NCBI GenBank assembly: GCA_001797905.1
Contig: MGQS01000043.1
Span: 245-6,281, forward strand
Direction of reading: 5' to 3'
DNA length: 6,037 nt
Origin: Deltaproteobacteria bacterium RBG_16_54_11
GTDB taxonomy: Bacteria; Desulfobacterota; B13-G15; RBG-16-54-18
Made by a program: the position numbers and the translations under genes. The notes under the pieces are model-generated. The model did not search any database. It had not been told where the DNA came from and saw only the letters and a program-made list of their open reading frames with translations. This document shows positions 1-5,334 of this stretch, one piece after another (within the stretch, counting starts at the first letter, position 1; every line of letters begins with the position of its first letter).

Positions 1-427
1 AAGGGAGGCACTTCACCTCGATCTCCCTGAGGACCTGTTCCAGAATTCCACCCTGCACCGTCACCCCTGTGGCCTTGCCCACGAGACGGACCGGGATACC
101 GACGTTGATCTCTTCGTCCATGGCGATAGTATACAGGTCAACGTGCAGCCAAGTCCTCTTCAAGGGATCTATCTGTTTCTCCTTGAGGATAACGGTCTTG
201 GTGATAGGGCCATCCTGCAATCCCTCGATGGTAAGATTGATCAGGGTCCGTTCTCCTGCCCCGCCGTGCAGGACCTTGGCTAACTCCTGGGGGTTGAGGG
301 TTACGGGGATGGTTTCCGCGCGCTGTCCATAGACAACGGCGGGTATTAACCCTTGATTGCGCAGCCTTCGCGCCTCCTCTTTCCCCTTTCCCTCTCTCCA
401 CTGCGCTGCTAACGATCTTTTTTCCAT
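1..427 (-). CDS. rplY: 50S ribosomal protein L25 / general stress protein Ctc, 3' end cut by window
   Basis: Large-subunit protein that binds 5S rRNA. The visible 142 residues start with MEKRSLAAQWREGKGKEEAR and contain the family's LRNQGLIPAVVYG motif at about residues 22-34. Later come the HVDLYTI segment and the GKATGV..GGILEQVLREIEVKCLP stretch, which begins the C-terminal domain of the long Ctc/TL5 form. Short L25 proteins of the E. coli kind (about 95 residues) would already have ended, so this is the two-domain form, usually around 200 residues; the rest lies beyond position 1. The ATG at 425-427 has a good Shine-Dalgarno sequence (AAGGAG, 7 nt upstream). It starts 22 bp after the prs stop, so co-transcription with prs is likely. 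In many related genomes pth follows, but that cannot be seen here. Confidence 0.93.
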   Translation of the reverse strand, partial: MEKRSLAAQWREGKGKEEARRLRNQGLIPAVVYGQRAETIPVTLNPQELAKVLHGGAGERTLINLTIEGLQDGPITKTVILKEKQIDPLKRTWLHVDLYTIAMDEEINVGIPVRLVGKATGVTVQGGILEQVLREIEVKCLP

Positions 428-449
428 CTGTTGCTCCTTCTCATTTCAT

Positions 450-1400
450 TTATACGAACAGGGAACTGACCGACTCGTTGTTATGGATTCTCTTTATCGC
501 CTCACCAAAGAGGTCAGCCACAGAGAGAACCTTTATCTTTTTACAGCTGCCCGCCTCTTGATTGATGGGTATGGTATCGGTCACGATAAGTTCCTCAAGA
601 GGAGAATCATTTATCTTTTGGATGGCGCTGCCCGACAAGACAGGATGGGTACAACAGGCGAAGATGGCAGCGGCGCCGTGCTCCTTGAGCGCCTTCGCTG
701 CCTCGGTAAGCGTTCCGGCTGTATCTACCATGTCGTCGAGGATCACCGATGTCTTTCCCTTTACCTTGCCGATGATGTTCATGACCTGGGCGACGTTGGC
801 CCTCTCCCGCCGCTTGTCGATGATGGCCAGAGAGGCATCCAGCCGCCTGGCAAAGGCCCTGGTCCTTTCAACCCCCCCGGCGTCAGGGGCTATGAGCACC
901 AGATCATCCTTGAACTTGTTGCGCAGATAATCGAGGACGATGGGAGAGGCGTAGAGGTTGTCCACGGGGATATCAAAGAAACCCTGAATTTGTCCTGCAT
1001 GGAGGTCAATGGTCAGAACACGGGAGGCGCCGGCCACCGTGATCAGATTGGCTATCAGTTTGGCTGAGATGGGCTGTCTCGGGGCTACCTTGCGGTCCTG
1101 TCTGGCATACCCATAATAGGGGATGACGGCATTGATCCTCTCTGCCGAAGCCCTCCTGAGGGCGTCGATCATAATGAGGAGTTCCATCAGGTTGTTGTTG
1201 ACAGGGGGGCACGTGGATTGCACGACGAAGGTGTCGAGACCCCGGACACTCTCGTTTAGATCCACCGCTATCTCACCATCGCTAAAGGTCTTCACCTGAG
1301 CGCTGCCGAGAGGGACCCCTAGAGAGCTGCAGATCTTCTCCGCCAGGTCAGGATTGGAATTTCCGGAAAATATCTTTATTGGGCTGTCGGCAGACAACAT
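450..1400 (-). CDS. prs: Ribose-phosphate pyrophosphokinase (PRPP synthetase)
   Basis: Cytosolic enzyme that transfers pyrophosphate from ATP to ribose 5-phosphate, giving PRPP for purine, pyrimidine, histidine, tryptophan and NAD synthesis. The 316-residue product has the usual family length. Visible motifs are the N-terminal IKIFSGNSNPDLA (8-20), the ATP-loop YYGYARQDRK (95-104), the metal-binding histidine in DLHAGQIQGFF (132-142), IDKRRE (194-199) and the PRPP-binding loop VILDDMVDTAGT (219-230). The ATG at 1398-1400 is chosen because GAGGTG lies 9 nt upstream. A GTG four codons earlier (1410-1412) is part of that ribosome-binding site and is unlikely to be the start. The gene lies between tRNA-Gln and rplY and is probably part of the ispE operon. 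No missing residues or frameshift are seen. Confidence 0.97.
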   Translation of the reverse strand: MLSADSPIKIFSGNSNPDLAEKICSSLGVPLGSAQVKTFSDGEIAVDLNESVRGLDTFVVQSTCPPVNNNLMELLIMIDALRRASAERINAVIPYYGYARQDRKVAPRQPISAKLIANLITVAGASRVLTIDLHAGQIQGFFDIPVDNLYASPIVLDYLRNKFKDDLVLIAPDAGGVERTRAFARRLDASLAIIDKRRERANVAQVMNIIGKVKGKTSVILDDMVDTAGTLTEAAKALKEHGAAAIFACCTHPVLSGSAIQKINDSPLEELIVTDTIPINQEAGSCKKIKVLSVADLFGEAIKRIHNNESVSSLFV

Positions 1401-1409
1401 TTTTAAAAG

Positions 1410-1415
1410 CACCTC
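1410..1415 (-). promoter_or_regulatory. Ribosome-binding site deciding the prs start
   Basis: GAGGTG on the minus strand, 9 nt before the ATG at 1400. It contains the competing GTG codon (1410-1412) that would give a product four residues longer. That GTG has no ribosome-binding site of its own at a normal distance, so the ATG is preferred. Confidence 0.7.
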
Positions 1416-1442
1416 AATACTTATATATCATCATGAGAAAAA

Positions 1443-1517
1443 TGGCTGGGGTGGGAGGATTCGAACCTCCGATTGCGGGATCCAAAATCCCGTGTCTTAC
1501 CGCTTGACGACACCCCA
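1443..1517 (-). tRNA. tRNA-Gln, anticodon UUG
   Basis: A complete 75-nt cloverleaf including an encoded CCA end (1443-1445). The acceptor stem is TGGGGTG paired with CACCCCA and the discriminator base is G. The anticodon stem CGGGA/TCCCG closes the loop TTTTGGA, which places TTG at positions 34-36. The T arm is GGAGG-TTCGAAT-CCTCC. The weak U1-A72 pair is characteristic of bacterial glutamine tRNAs. It begins 6 nt after the ispE stop, with no room for its own promoter, so it is probably cut out of an ispE-tRNA-prs transcript. A run of five T follows the CCA on the minus strand but no separate terminator hairpin is seen. Confidence 0.97.
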
Positions 1518-1523
1518 ACTGCC

Positions 1524-2381
1524 CTATTCATCGGGAAACGTATTGGCGACAAAGCTGACCCATCCCTGCTCCATCTTGAGATCCTTTGCCGCTTGCCGTG
1601 CCTCGGCCTCCTTACTAAAGAGCCCAAAGACGGTAGGCCCGCTGCCCGTCATTAAGACGCTGCTTGCGCCTGCCGCGCGCAGCCTTTCTTTAATAGTTCC
1701 AATAATGGGCATCAATTCCAACGCCGGCCCTTCCAAGTCGTTGTGGAGGAATTTGCCCATCTTTTCAAGCTCTTGCGGAGGCATTGAGATTCTAGTATCC
1801 CCCCCCTGCTTTGTCAACCCCCATTTCCCCTGTTGATACACGTCCTTCGTGGCGAGAGGGAGTCCCGGATTGATCAATGCCAGCCAGGCCTTCAAGGGGG
1901 GGAGGACTGTGAGCACTCTTTCTCCCTTGCCTCCCATGAGTGCGCCCTGTCCGACAACGAAAAAAGGGCAATCCGCCCCTATCCGCGCCCCCAGCTCCAT
2001 CAGACCTTCGGAGGGGATCTTCTTCCCCCAGAGGATGTTCATGGCCTTCAGAACAGCAGCGGCATCGCTGCTTCCTCCTCCCAACCCTGCGGCCAGGGGG
2101 ATATGTTTGATGATCTCTATCTTTATCCCCCCTGAAAGATCTCTTGCCTTTATAAAGAGAGCGGCAGCGCGATGGGCCAGGTTCTCCTCACCGAGGGGAA
2201 GCCCGGGAGAGGCGGAGGAGATGGTTATCCGCGCTGTCTTAATCTTTTCGATGTAAAGTTCATCGGCGAGGCTTATGGGATAGATCCAGGTCCTGATCTC
2301 ATGATAGCCATCAGGCCTCTTGCCCAGGATGTCTAACCTGAGGTTTACCTTGGCCGGGGCACGGAGGGAGATTCTCTCCAT
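1524..2381 (-). CDS. ispE: 4-diphosphocytidyl-2-C-methyl-D-erythritol kinase
   Basis: GHMP-family kinase of the MEP (non-mevalonate) isoprenoid pathway; it phosphorylates the 2-hydroxyl of CDP-ME using ATP. The 285-residue length is normal. Visible are APAKVNLRLDI (8-18) with the conserved lysine K11, the RPDGYHEI motif (22-29), the glycine-rich ATP loop PLAAGLGGGSSDAAA (95-109), the likely catalytic aspartate D137 in GADCPFF, and the C-terminal MTGSGPTVF (244-252). The only reasonable start is the ATG at 2379-2381, but no good Shine-Dalgarno sequence precedes it. It may depend on translation of the nifU-like gene, which ends 33 bp upstream. A run of eight G on the coding strand (1799-1806) is a possible slippage site, though the frame is intact here. 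Confidence 0.96.
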   Translation of the reverse strand: MERISLRAPAKVNLRLDILGKRPDGYHEIRTWIYPISLADELYIEKIKTARITISSASPGLPLGEENLAHRAAALFIKARDLSGGIKIEIIKHIPLAAGLGGGSSDAAAVLKAMNILWGKKIPSEGLMELGARIGADCPFFVVGQGALMGGKGERVLTVLPPLKAWLALINPGLPLATKDVYQQGKWGLTKQGGDTRISMPPQELEKMGKFLHNDLEGPALELMPIIGTIKERLRAAGASSVLMTGSGPTVFGLFSKEAEARQAAKDLKMEQGWVSFVANTFPDE

Positions 2382-2414
2382 CGTATGCAGGGGAGAGGTC
2401 CGGGCGTTTTATGA

Positions 2415-2633
2415 CTACAGGGCTTCCACCCTCTTGATCTCGGGGATCTGCTCCTTCAAGATTCGCTCAACGCCCATCTTGAGTGTCATGGTCGACATGG
2501 GGCACGTTCCGCACGCCCCTGTCAGTCTGACCTTGACCACTCCATCAATGACGTCAACCAGCTCCACATCTCCGCCATCCGCTTGCAAGGTCGGCCTTAT
2601 CTTTGCTAATGCCGCTTCTACTTTTTCTCGCAT
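2415..2633 (-). CDS. Small NifU C-terminal-domain (Nfu-type) Fe-S cluster protein
   Basis: A 72-residue protein consisting only of the NifU C-terminal domain, which binds a bridging Fe-S cluster and hands it to target proteins. The family signature is clear: the LQADGGDVELV segment (16-26) followed by the cluster-binding CGTCPMS motif with C41 and C44. It has no N-terminal IscU-like scaffold and no A-type domain, so it is a stand-alone carrier and not full NifU. The ATG at 2631-2633 has a strong Shine-Dalgarno sequence (AAGGAG, 6 nt upstream). It is the first gene after a strong promoter (2666-2694), 33 bp ahead of ispE. The targets are unknown. IspG and IspH of the same isoprenoid pathway are Fe-S enzymes, which makes a link to ispE conceivable but unproven. 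Confidence 0.92.
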   Translation of the reverse strand: MREKVEAALAKIRPTLQADGGDVELVDVIDGVVKVRLTGACGTCPMSTMTLKMGVERILKEQIPEIKRVEAL

Positions 2634-2665
2634 GGTCGGCTCCTTTTGGTACTCCTAATTATCTT

Positions 2666-2694
2666 GTTATAATCCCTCCCCCCGGGGATGTCAA
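2666..2694 (-). promoter_or_regulatory. Sigma-70-type promoter for the nifU-like-ispE-tRNA-prs-rplY cluster
   Basis: On the minus strand a perfect -35 TTGACA (2689-2694) and a -10 TATAAC (2666-2671, five of six consensus bases) are separated by exactly 17 bp. The expected transcription start is near 2659, giving a leader of about 25 nt before the nifU-like ATG. The spacer is unusually G/C-rich (CCCCGGGGGG). No operator-like symmetrical site is evident apart from this CCCCGGGG. Confidence 0.75.
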
Positions 2695-2800
2695 CCTTCT
2701 GCGATCTCCGACAGTATGCATTATGTTGCTGTTATTTTTTACCGCAGGCCCTGAATCCGTATATTCCCTTGTGCCTTGAGAATCACCTCGTTGGAATACT

Positions 2801-2828
2801 GTGAAGGCTTCACGGGTTGGCAACCCGT
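2801..2828. repeat. Two overlapping hairpins just downstream of the bactofilin gene
   Basis: GTGAA-GGC-TTCAC (2801-2813) overlaps ACGGGTT-GGC-AACCCGT (2812-2828, perfect 7-bp stem); both have the same GGC loop. They begin 3 bp past the bactofilin stop in the direction of transcription. No T-run follows on the minus strand, so this is not a classic intrinsic terminator. It could protect the 3' end of the parAB-bactofilin mRNA or be a REP-like site. The rest of the 2634-2831 spacer, other than the promoter, holds nothing recognisable. Confidence 0.55.
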
Positions 2829-2831
2829 TCC

Positions 2832-3305
2832 TTACTTTTTGTCCTCTGCCTTGACCCCCGGCTCTTTCTTGTGTGCGAATATACCTATCCCTTTCTCTTC
2901 CTCCTTCTTCTTGTCTTCCTTCTTTTCCTCCTTTTTCTTCTCTTTCATCTTGCAGTTTCCCTCGAAGACCGCTCCCTCGTCCATGATGACAACAGGGGCG
3001 GTTATGTTCCCGATCATCCTCCCCGGGTGATGTAGTTCAACCCTCTCCTTGCCGTAGACATTGCCCACCACCTCACCCTGGATGATGGTGATCCCGACGT
3101 GGATCTCACCGTCGATCCTTCCTGTCTCCCCGACGATCAACGTATCATCGCTGCGGATCACGCCTTTGAAGCGGCCATCCAGCCGTACTGCCCCCGTGTA
3201 GGTCAATTTGCCCTCAAAGAATGTTTCCGCCCCCATAAAGGCATTCACCTCTCTTCGCTCCATGGCTTCCGTTGCCTTGCCCTCTTTCGACTTCTTCTCC
3301 AACAT
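2832..3305 (-). CDS. Bactofilin family cytoskeletal protein
   Basis: Bactofilins polymerise without nucleotide into filaments that scaffold cell-shape, polar or chromosome-segregation proteins. The 157-residue product has a bactofilin core at about 21-119. It contains repeated hydrophobic/glycine turns typical of the right-handed beta-helix: G32-LTYTGAVRLDG, then TLIVGETGRIDGEI, GEVVGNVYGKERVEL, and GRMIGNITAPVVIMDEGAVFEGNC. The N-terminal arm is charged, and the tail (about 119-157) is almost entirely lysine and glutamate (KMKEKKKEEKKEDKKKEEEK). The ATG at 3303-3305 has a strong AGGAGG 7 nt upstream. It follows parB by 63 bp with no terminator between them, so it probably belongs to the parAB operon. 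In Myxococcus, bactofilins position the ParAB machinery, which makes a functional tie plausible. Confidence 0.92.
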   Translation of the reverse strand: MLEKKSKEGKATEAMERREVNAFMGAETFFEGKLTYTGAVRLDGRFKGVIRSDDTLIVGETGRIDGEIHVGITIIQGEVVGNVYGKERVELHHPGRMIGNITAPVVIMDEGAVFEGNCKMKEKKKEEKKEDKKKEEEKGIGIFAHKKEPGVKAEDKK

Positions 3306-3368
3306 AGAGATTCCTCCTCTTTCAGTTATGGTATCTATGGCGCCGTGTTAGTATTCGGCTCTTCCGCT

Positions 3369-4223
3369 TTATAGTGCCCTTGTTCTCCGTAAGAGTTCCA
3401 AGATCCTCTCCAGATCGTCCAGGGAGTAGAACTCGATCTCGATGGCGCCCCGCTCCCCTCTCATCTTTATCCGCACCTGGGTCTTGAGGATATGACGCAA
3501 CTCTTCCCGAAGGGCATCTATCTCGGGGATTTCCCTTTCTCTGGGGGGTGGGCTCGTCTTGGTCTCCAGGAGATGCCTGATGCCGTCCTCTGTCTCACGA
3601 ACCGAGAGGCCCTTGTTTGAGATCTTTCGGCAGAAGGAGATCTGCTCAACCTCATTTCTCAAAGCCAGGAGCGCCCGGGCGTGCCCCATGCTGATCTTGT
3701 TTCTCTCCAAGGCATCCTTAACCTCGTCGGGAAGCTTGAGCAGACGCAGGGTGTTTGCCACGGAAGACCTGTCTTTGCCGATCCGCTGGGCCAGGACCTC
3801 TTGTGTGTAAGCGAATTCCGCAATCAGCCGCTGATACGCCTCCGCCTCCTCCAGGGGGTTGAGGTCTTCACGCTGGAGGTTTTCTATGAGGGCCAGCTCG
3901 ATGACTTCCTGATCGGTGGCCTCCCTGATGAGAATGGGAACCTTGGTGAGACCTGCCCGTTGGGCCGCCCGCCACCTGCGCTCCCCCACGATGATTTCGT
4001 ATCCCTCCCCGCTTTTACGCACGACGAGAGGCTGCAGGATTCCTTTCTCACGGATCGACTGGGCGAGTTCCTCAATGCCGTCATCGGAAAGGAGCCTCCT
4101 CGGCTGCCAGGGGCTGGGATGGATTTCATGGATATTGCACTGGATAAGGTCTCCCCTCTCCCCCTTTTCCATTTGGGGCAACAGGGCCCCCAATCCTTTG
4201 CCTAAGGCAGCTCGCTTAGCCAT
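3369..4223 (-). CDS. parB: Chromosome partitioning protein ParB (Spo0J family)
   Basis: Centromere-binding CTP-dependent DNA clamp that loads at parS, spreads along the DNA and is moved by ParA. The 284-residue protein starts with MAKRAALGKGLGALLP, whose KGLGALLP motif is the conserved ParA-contacting N-terminus. The ParB/Srx CTP-binding domain follows, with QPRR (40-43), GERRWRAA (80-87) and ENLQREDLNPLEEA (114-127). The helix-turn-helix TQEVLAQRIGKDRSSVANTLRLLKLP (about 140-165) comes next, and the C-terminal dimerisation part ends in LDDLERILELLRRTRAL. The ATG at 4221-4223 overlaps the end of parA by 8 bp, indicating translational coupling. A TTG 14 codons upstream (4265) would overlap parA by 50 bp and does not fit the family N-terminus. 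No canonical parS site is seen in the window. Confidence 0.96.
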   Translation of the reverse strand: MAKRAALGKGLGALLPQMEKGERGDLIQCNIHEIHPSPWQPRRLLSDDGIEELAQSIREKGILQPLVVRKSGEGYEIIVGERRWRAAQRAGLTKVPILIREATDQEVIELALIENLQREDLNPLEEAEAYQRLIAEFAYTQEVLAQRIGKDRSSVANTLRLLKLPDEVKDALERNKISMGHARALLALRNEVEQISFCRKISNKGLSVRETEDGIRHLLETKTSPPPREREIPEIDALREELRHILKTQVRIKMRGERGAIEIEFYSLDDLERILELLRRTRAL

Positions 4224-4992
4224 ACTTCCTCTTCCCGTTCTTGAGGATCTCCTGGGCCAATTCAACGTAGCTCTGCGCCCCCCGTGACTCGGCGTCGTAG
4301 AGGATGCACGGCTTCCCGAAGCTGGGCGCCTCGCTCAACTTGACGGTTCGCGGGATGATGGTAGAGAAGACCCTCCCCTTGAAGTGGGCCCGCACCTCAT
4401 CGGCCACCTGCTGGGAGAGGTTGTTTCTCAGATCGTACATGGTCAGCAAGATCCCTTCGATCTGCAGATCCGGATTGAGATTCTCCTTGACGATCCTGAT
4501 GGTTTTTAACAGTTGCGTCAATCCCTCCATGGCATAGTATTCACATTGCAGGGGTATGAGCACGGAGTGGGCAGCGGTCAGAGAATTGACCGTGAGAAGT
4601 CCCAACGAGGGCGGGCAGTCGATAAAGATAAAGTCGTATTCGGGTATCACCTCTTTCAAGATCTCCTTCAATTTTTTCTCCCTGGCGATCTCGTTGATCA
4701 ATTCGATCTCCGCCCCGATCAAGTCGGTATTGGAAGTGACTATCTTCAGATGAGGGATCTCGGTATCCTTGATGACCTGCCTGATGCTTGCCTCCCCTAT
4801 GATGGCGTGATAGAGATTTTGCCCTATGTCTTCCTTAGTGTAGCCTACGCCGCTCGAGGAATTCCCCTGGGGATCGGCATCCACCAAGAGGGTTTTTATC
4901 TCGGCCATGGCCAGGGAAGCGGAGAGGTTTACCGCCGTGGTCGTCTTCCCCACCCCTCCCTTCTGGTTGGCGATGCTGATGACCTTTCCCAT
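4216..4992 (-). CDS. parA: Chromosome partitioning ATPase ParA (Soj family)
   Basis: Cytosolic, nucleoid-binding ATPase that forms gradients to pull ParB-parS complexes. The 258-residue length and immediate Walker motif show the short chromosomal type without the N-terminal helix-turn-helix of plasmid ParA. Visible are the deviant Walker A KGGVGKTT (11-18; signature lysine K11 and K16), LLVDADPQGN (35-44) and Walker B FIFIDCPPSLG (121-131). It ends in LAQEILKNGKRKYG. The ATG at 4990-4992 is fixed by an in-frame stop just upstream and by the family N-terminus. It has no Shine-Dalgarno at normal distance: AAAGGAG lies 18 nt upstream, separated by an AT-rich stretch. The upstream neighbour is rsmG, the usual partner, but here 413 bp away. 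No convincing promoter was found in that gap. Confidence 0.97.
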   Translation of the reverse strand: MGKVISIANQKGGVGKTTTAVNLSASLAMAEIKTLLVDADPQGNSSSGVGYTKEDIGQNLYHAIIGEASIRQVIKDTEIPHLKIVTSNTDLIGAEIELINEIAREKKLKEILKEVIPEYDFIFIDCPPSLGLLTVNSLTAAHSVLIPLQCEYYAMEGLTQLLKTIRIVKENLNPDLQIEGILLTMYDLRNNLSQQVADEVRAHFKGRVFSTIIPRTVKLSEAPSFGKPCILYDAESRGAQSYVELAQEILKNGKRKYG

Positions 4993-5043
4993 TATTTTAT
5001 TTTAGAGCAGCTCCTTTGATTCTCCGTTACTTATCATAAACGC

Positions 5044-5061
5044 ACCCCTTTGGAAAGGGGT
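5044..5061. repeat. Perfect 8-bp palindromic hairpin upstream of parA
   Basis: ACCCCTTT and AAAGGGGT separated by two bases (GG). It lies about 50 bp before the parA start, in the parA leader if transcription comes from rsmG. As an RNA the loop would open to four or more bases. No T-run follows on the minus strand, so it is not an intrinsic terminator. Confidence 0.6.
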
Positions 5062-5084
5062 AATTTGCTGGGGTGGGTTGATGT

Positions 5085-5112
5085 GAAGCCGCCGAAGGTG
5101 ACCCTTTGGTCA
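5085..5112 (+). repeat. Hairpin family alpha, copy 1 (28 bp)
   Basis: The core is a stem TGACC-CTTT-GGTCA (5099-5112), preceded by GAAGCCGCCGAAGG. It matches copy 3 (5335-5362 read on the minus strand) at 24 of 28 positions. Two of the four differences sit opposite each other in the stem (A-T here, G-C in copy 3), so pairing is kept. Confidence 0.65.
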
Positions 5113-5131
5113 AAGGTGGCCCCTTGGCCAG
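5113..5131 (+). repeat. Hairpin family alpha, copy 2 (19 bp, core only)
   Basis: The stem TGGCC-CCTT-GGCCA (5117-5130) follows copy 1 directly in tandem, at an 18-bp period. With its flanks it matches copy 3 (5334-5352, minus strand) at 18 of 19 positions, the one difference being in the loop. It lacks the GCCG-rich left flank of the other copies. Confidence 0.6.
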
Positions 5132-5157
5132 TGGATATAATTATGGTTACCCTCTCA

Positions 5158-5174
5158 CTGTGTCGCTATGCGAT
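5158..5174. repeat. Hairpin family beta, degenerate copy 1
   Basis: CTGTGTCGC-TAT-GCGAT resembles the neighbouring copy 2. Only the inner TCGC/GCGA four base pairs remain complementary; the outer right arm has changed to CCCC. It reads as a decayed half copy. Confidence 0.4.
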
Positions 5175-5180
5175 CCCCTA

Positions 5181-5201
5181 CTGTATCGCAAGGCGATACA
5201 G
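5181..5201. repeat. Hairpin family beta, copy 2
   Basis: A perfect 9-bp inverted repeat: CTGTATCGC, a 3-base loop AAG, then GCGATACAG. It pairs perfectly as RNA on either strand. It lies 6 bp after degenerate copy 1 and 1 bp before the TCCCG/CGGGA hairpin. Confidence 0.6.
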
Positions 5202-5202
5202 C

Positions 5203-5217
5203 TCCCGTTTTTCGGGA
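5203..5217. repeat. Short hairpin TCCCG-TTTTT-CGGGA
   Basis: A 5-bp stem with a T5 loop (A5 on the minus strand). It lies next to hairpin beta copy 2 and belongs to the same cluster. The T-run is in the loop and not after the stem, so it is not a terminator. Confidence 0.45.
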
Positions 5218-5287
5218 CCCCGTTGTCCGCAAAAATTATATTGAGGTGCGGGGCCATCATTTATATTTTGTAGAAAGCGGAGAGGGA
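5213..5287 (+). pseudogene. Possible relic of an alpha/beta hydrolase N-terminus
   Basis: Read in the plus frame that begins at 5168, codons at 5213-5287 give RDPVVRK followed by NYIEVRGHHLYFVESGEG. This resembles the start of alpha/beta hydrolases, where a strand of the kind 'hEVnGhrLhYvEsGeG' is followed by PPLLLLHG and the nucleophile region. Here the resemblance stops at GEG; the next residues are HLDISNR and the frame soon ends within hairpin repeats. No ribosome-binding site, catalytic serine motif or full domain is present. It could be a fragment left when repeats broke up a former gene, or chance. Its strand is opposite to all neighbours. Confidence 0.3.
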
Positions 5288-5311
5288 CATTTAGATATCT
5301 CTAATAGATGG

Positions 5312-5334
5312 GATGTGTCACGAAGCGACACATC
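5312..5334 (-). repeat. Hairpin family beta, copy 3
   Basis: Read on the minus strand this is GATGTGTCGC, loop TTC, GTGACACATC: a 10-bp stem with one G-U wobble (5326/5320). It matches copy 2 (TGTATCGC/GCGATACA) except for a paired A-T to G-C change and the G-C to G-U change. On the plus strand the wobble would be an A-C mismatch, so the minus-strand RNA folds better, in line with the operon direction. Confidence 0.6.

Noticed and set aside
357..1067. Long plus-strand open frame of 236 codons
   Set aside because: It lies mostly antisense to prs, which has complete family motifs. The translation shows no recognisable domain and has no ribosome-binding site, so it is a shadow frame.
2700..2745. 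Intrinsic terminator around the plus-strand T-run near 2740
   Set aside because: No stable stem precedes the T-run, and no plus-strand gene would need it.
2896..2953. Pyrimidine-rich low-complexity tract as a separate repeat
   Set aside because: It is the lysine/glutamate-rich tail of the bactofilin read on the other strand.
3681..4205. Plus-strand open frame of 174 codons opposite parB
   Set aside because: Antisense to a fully recognisable parB, without any protein-family resemblance.
4224..4265. TTG start giving ParB 14 extra residues
   Set aside because: It would overlap parA by 50 bp and does not fit the family N-terminus. The ATG at 4223 gives MAKR..KGLGALLP as expected.
5050..5244. 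Plus-strand 64-codon frame across the hairpin cluster
   Set aside because: It runs through repeats and palindromes, shows no protein-like composition or family motif, and has no ribosome-binding site.
5312..5334. A parS-like centromere site
   Set aside because: TGTGTCACG on the plus strand resembles half of the canonical parS, but the other half and the 16-bp symmetry are missing. No canonical parS was found anywhere in the window.
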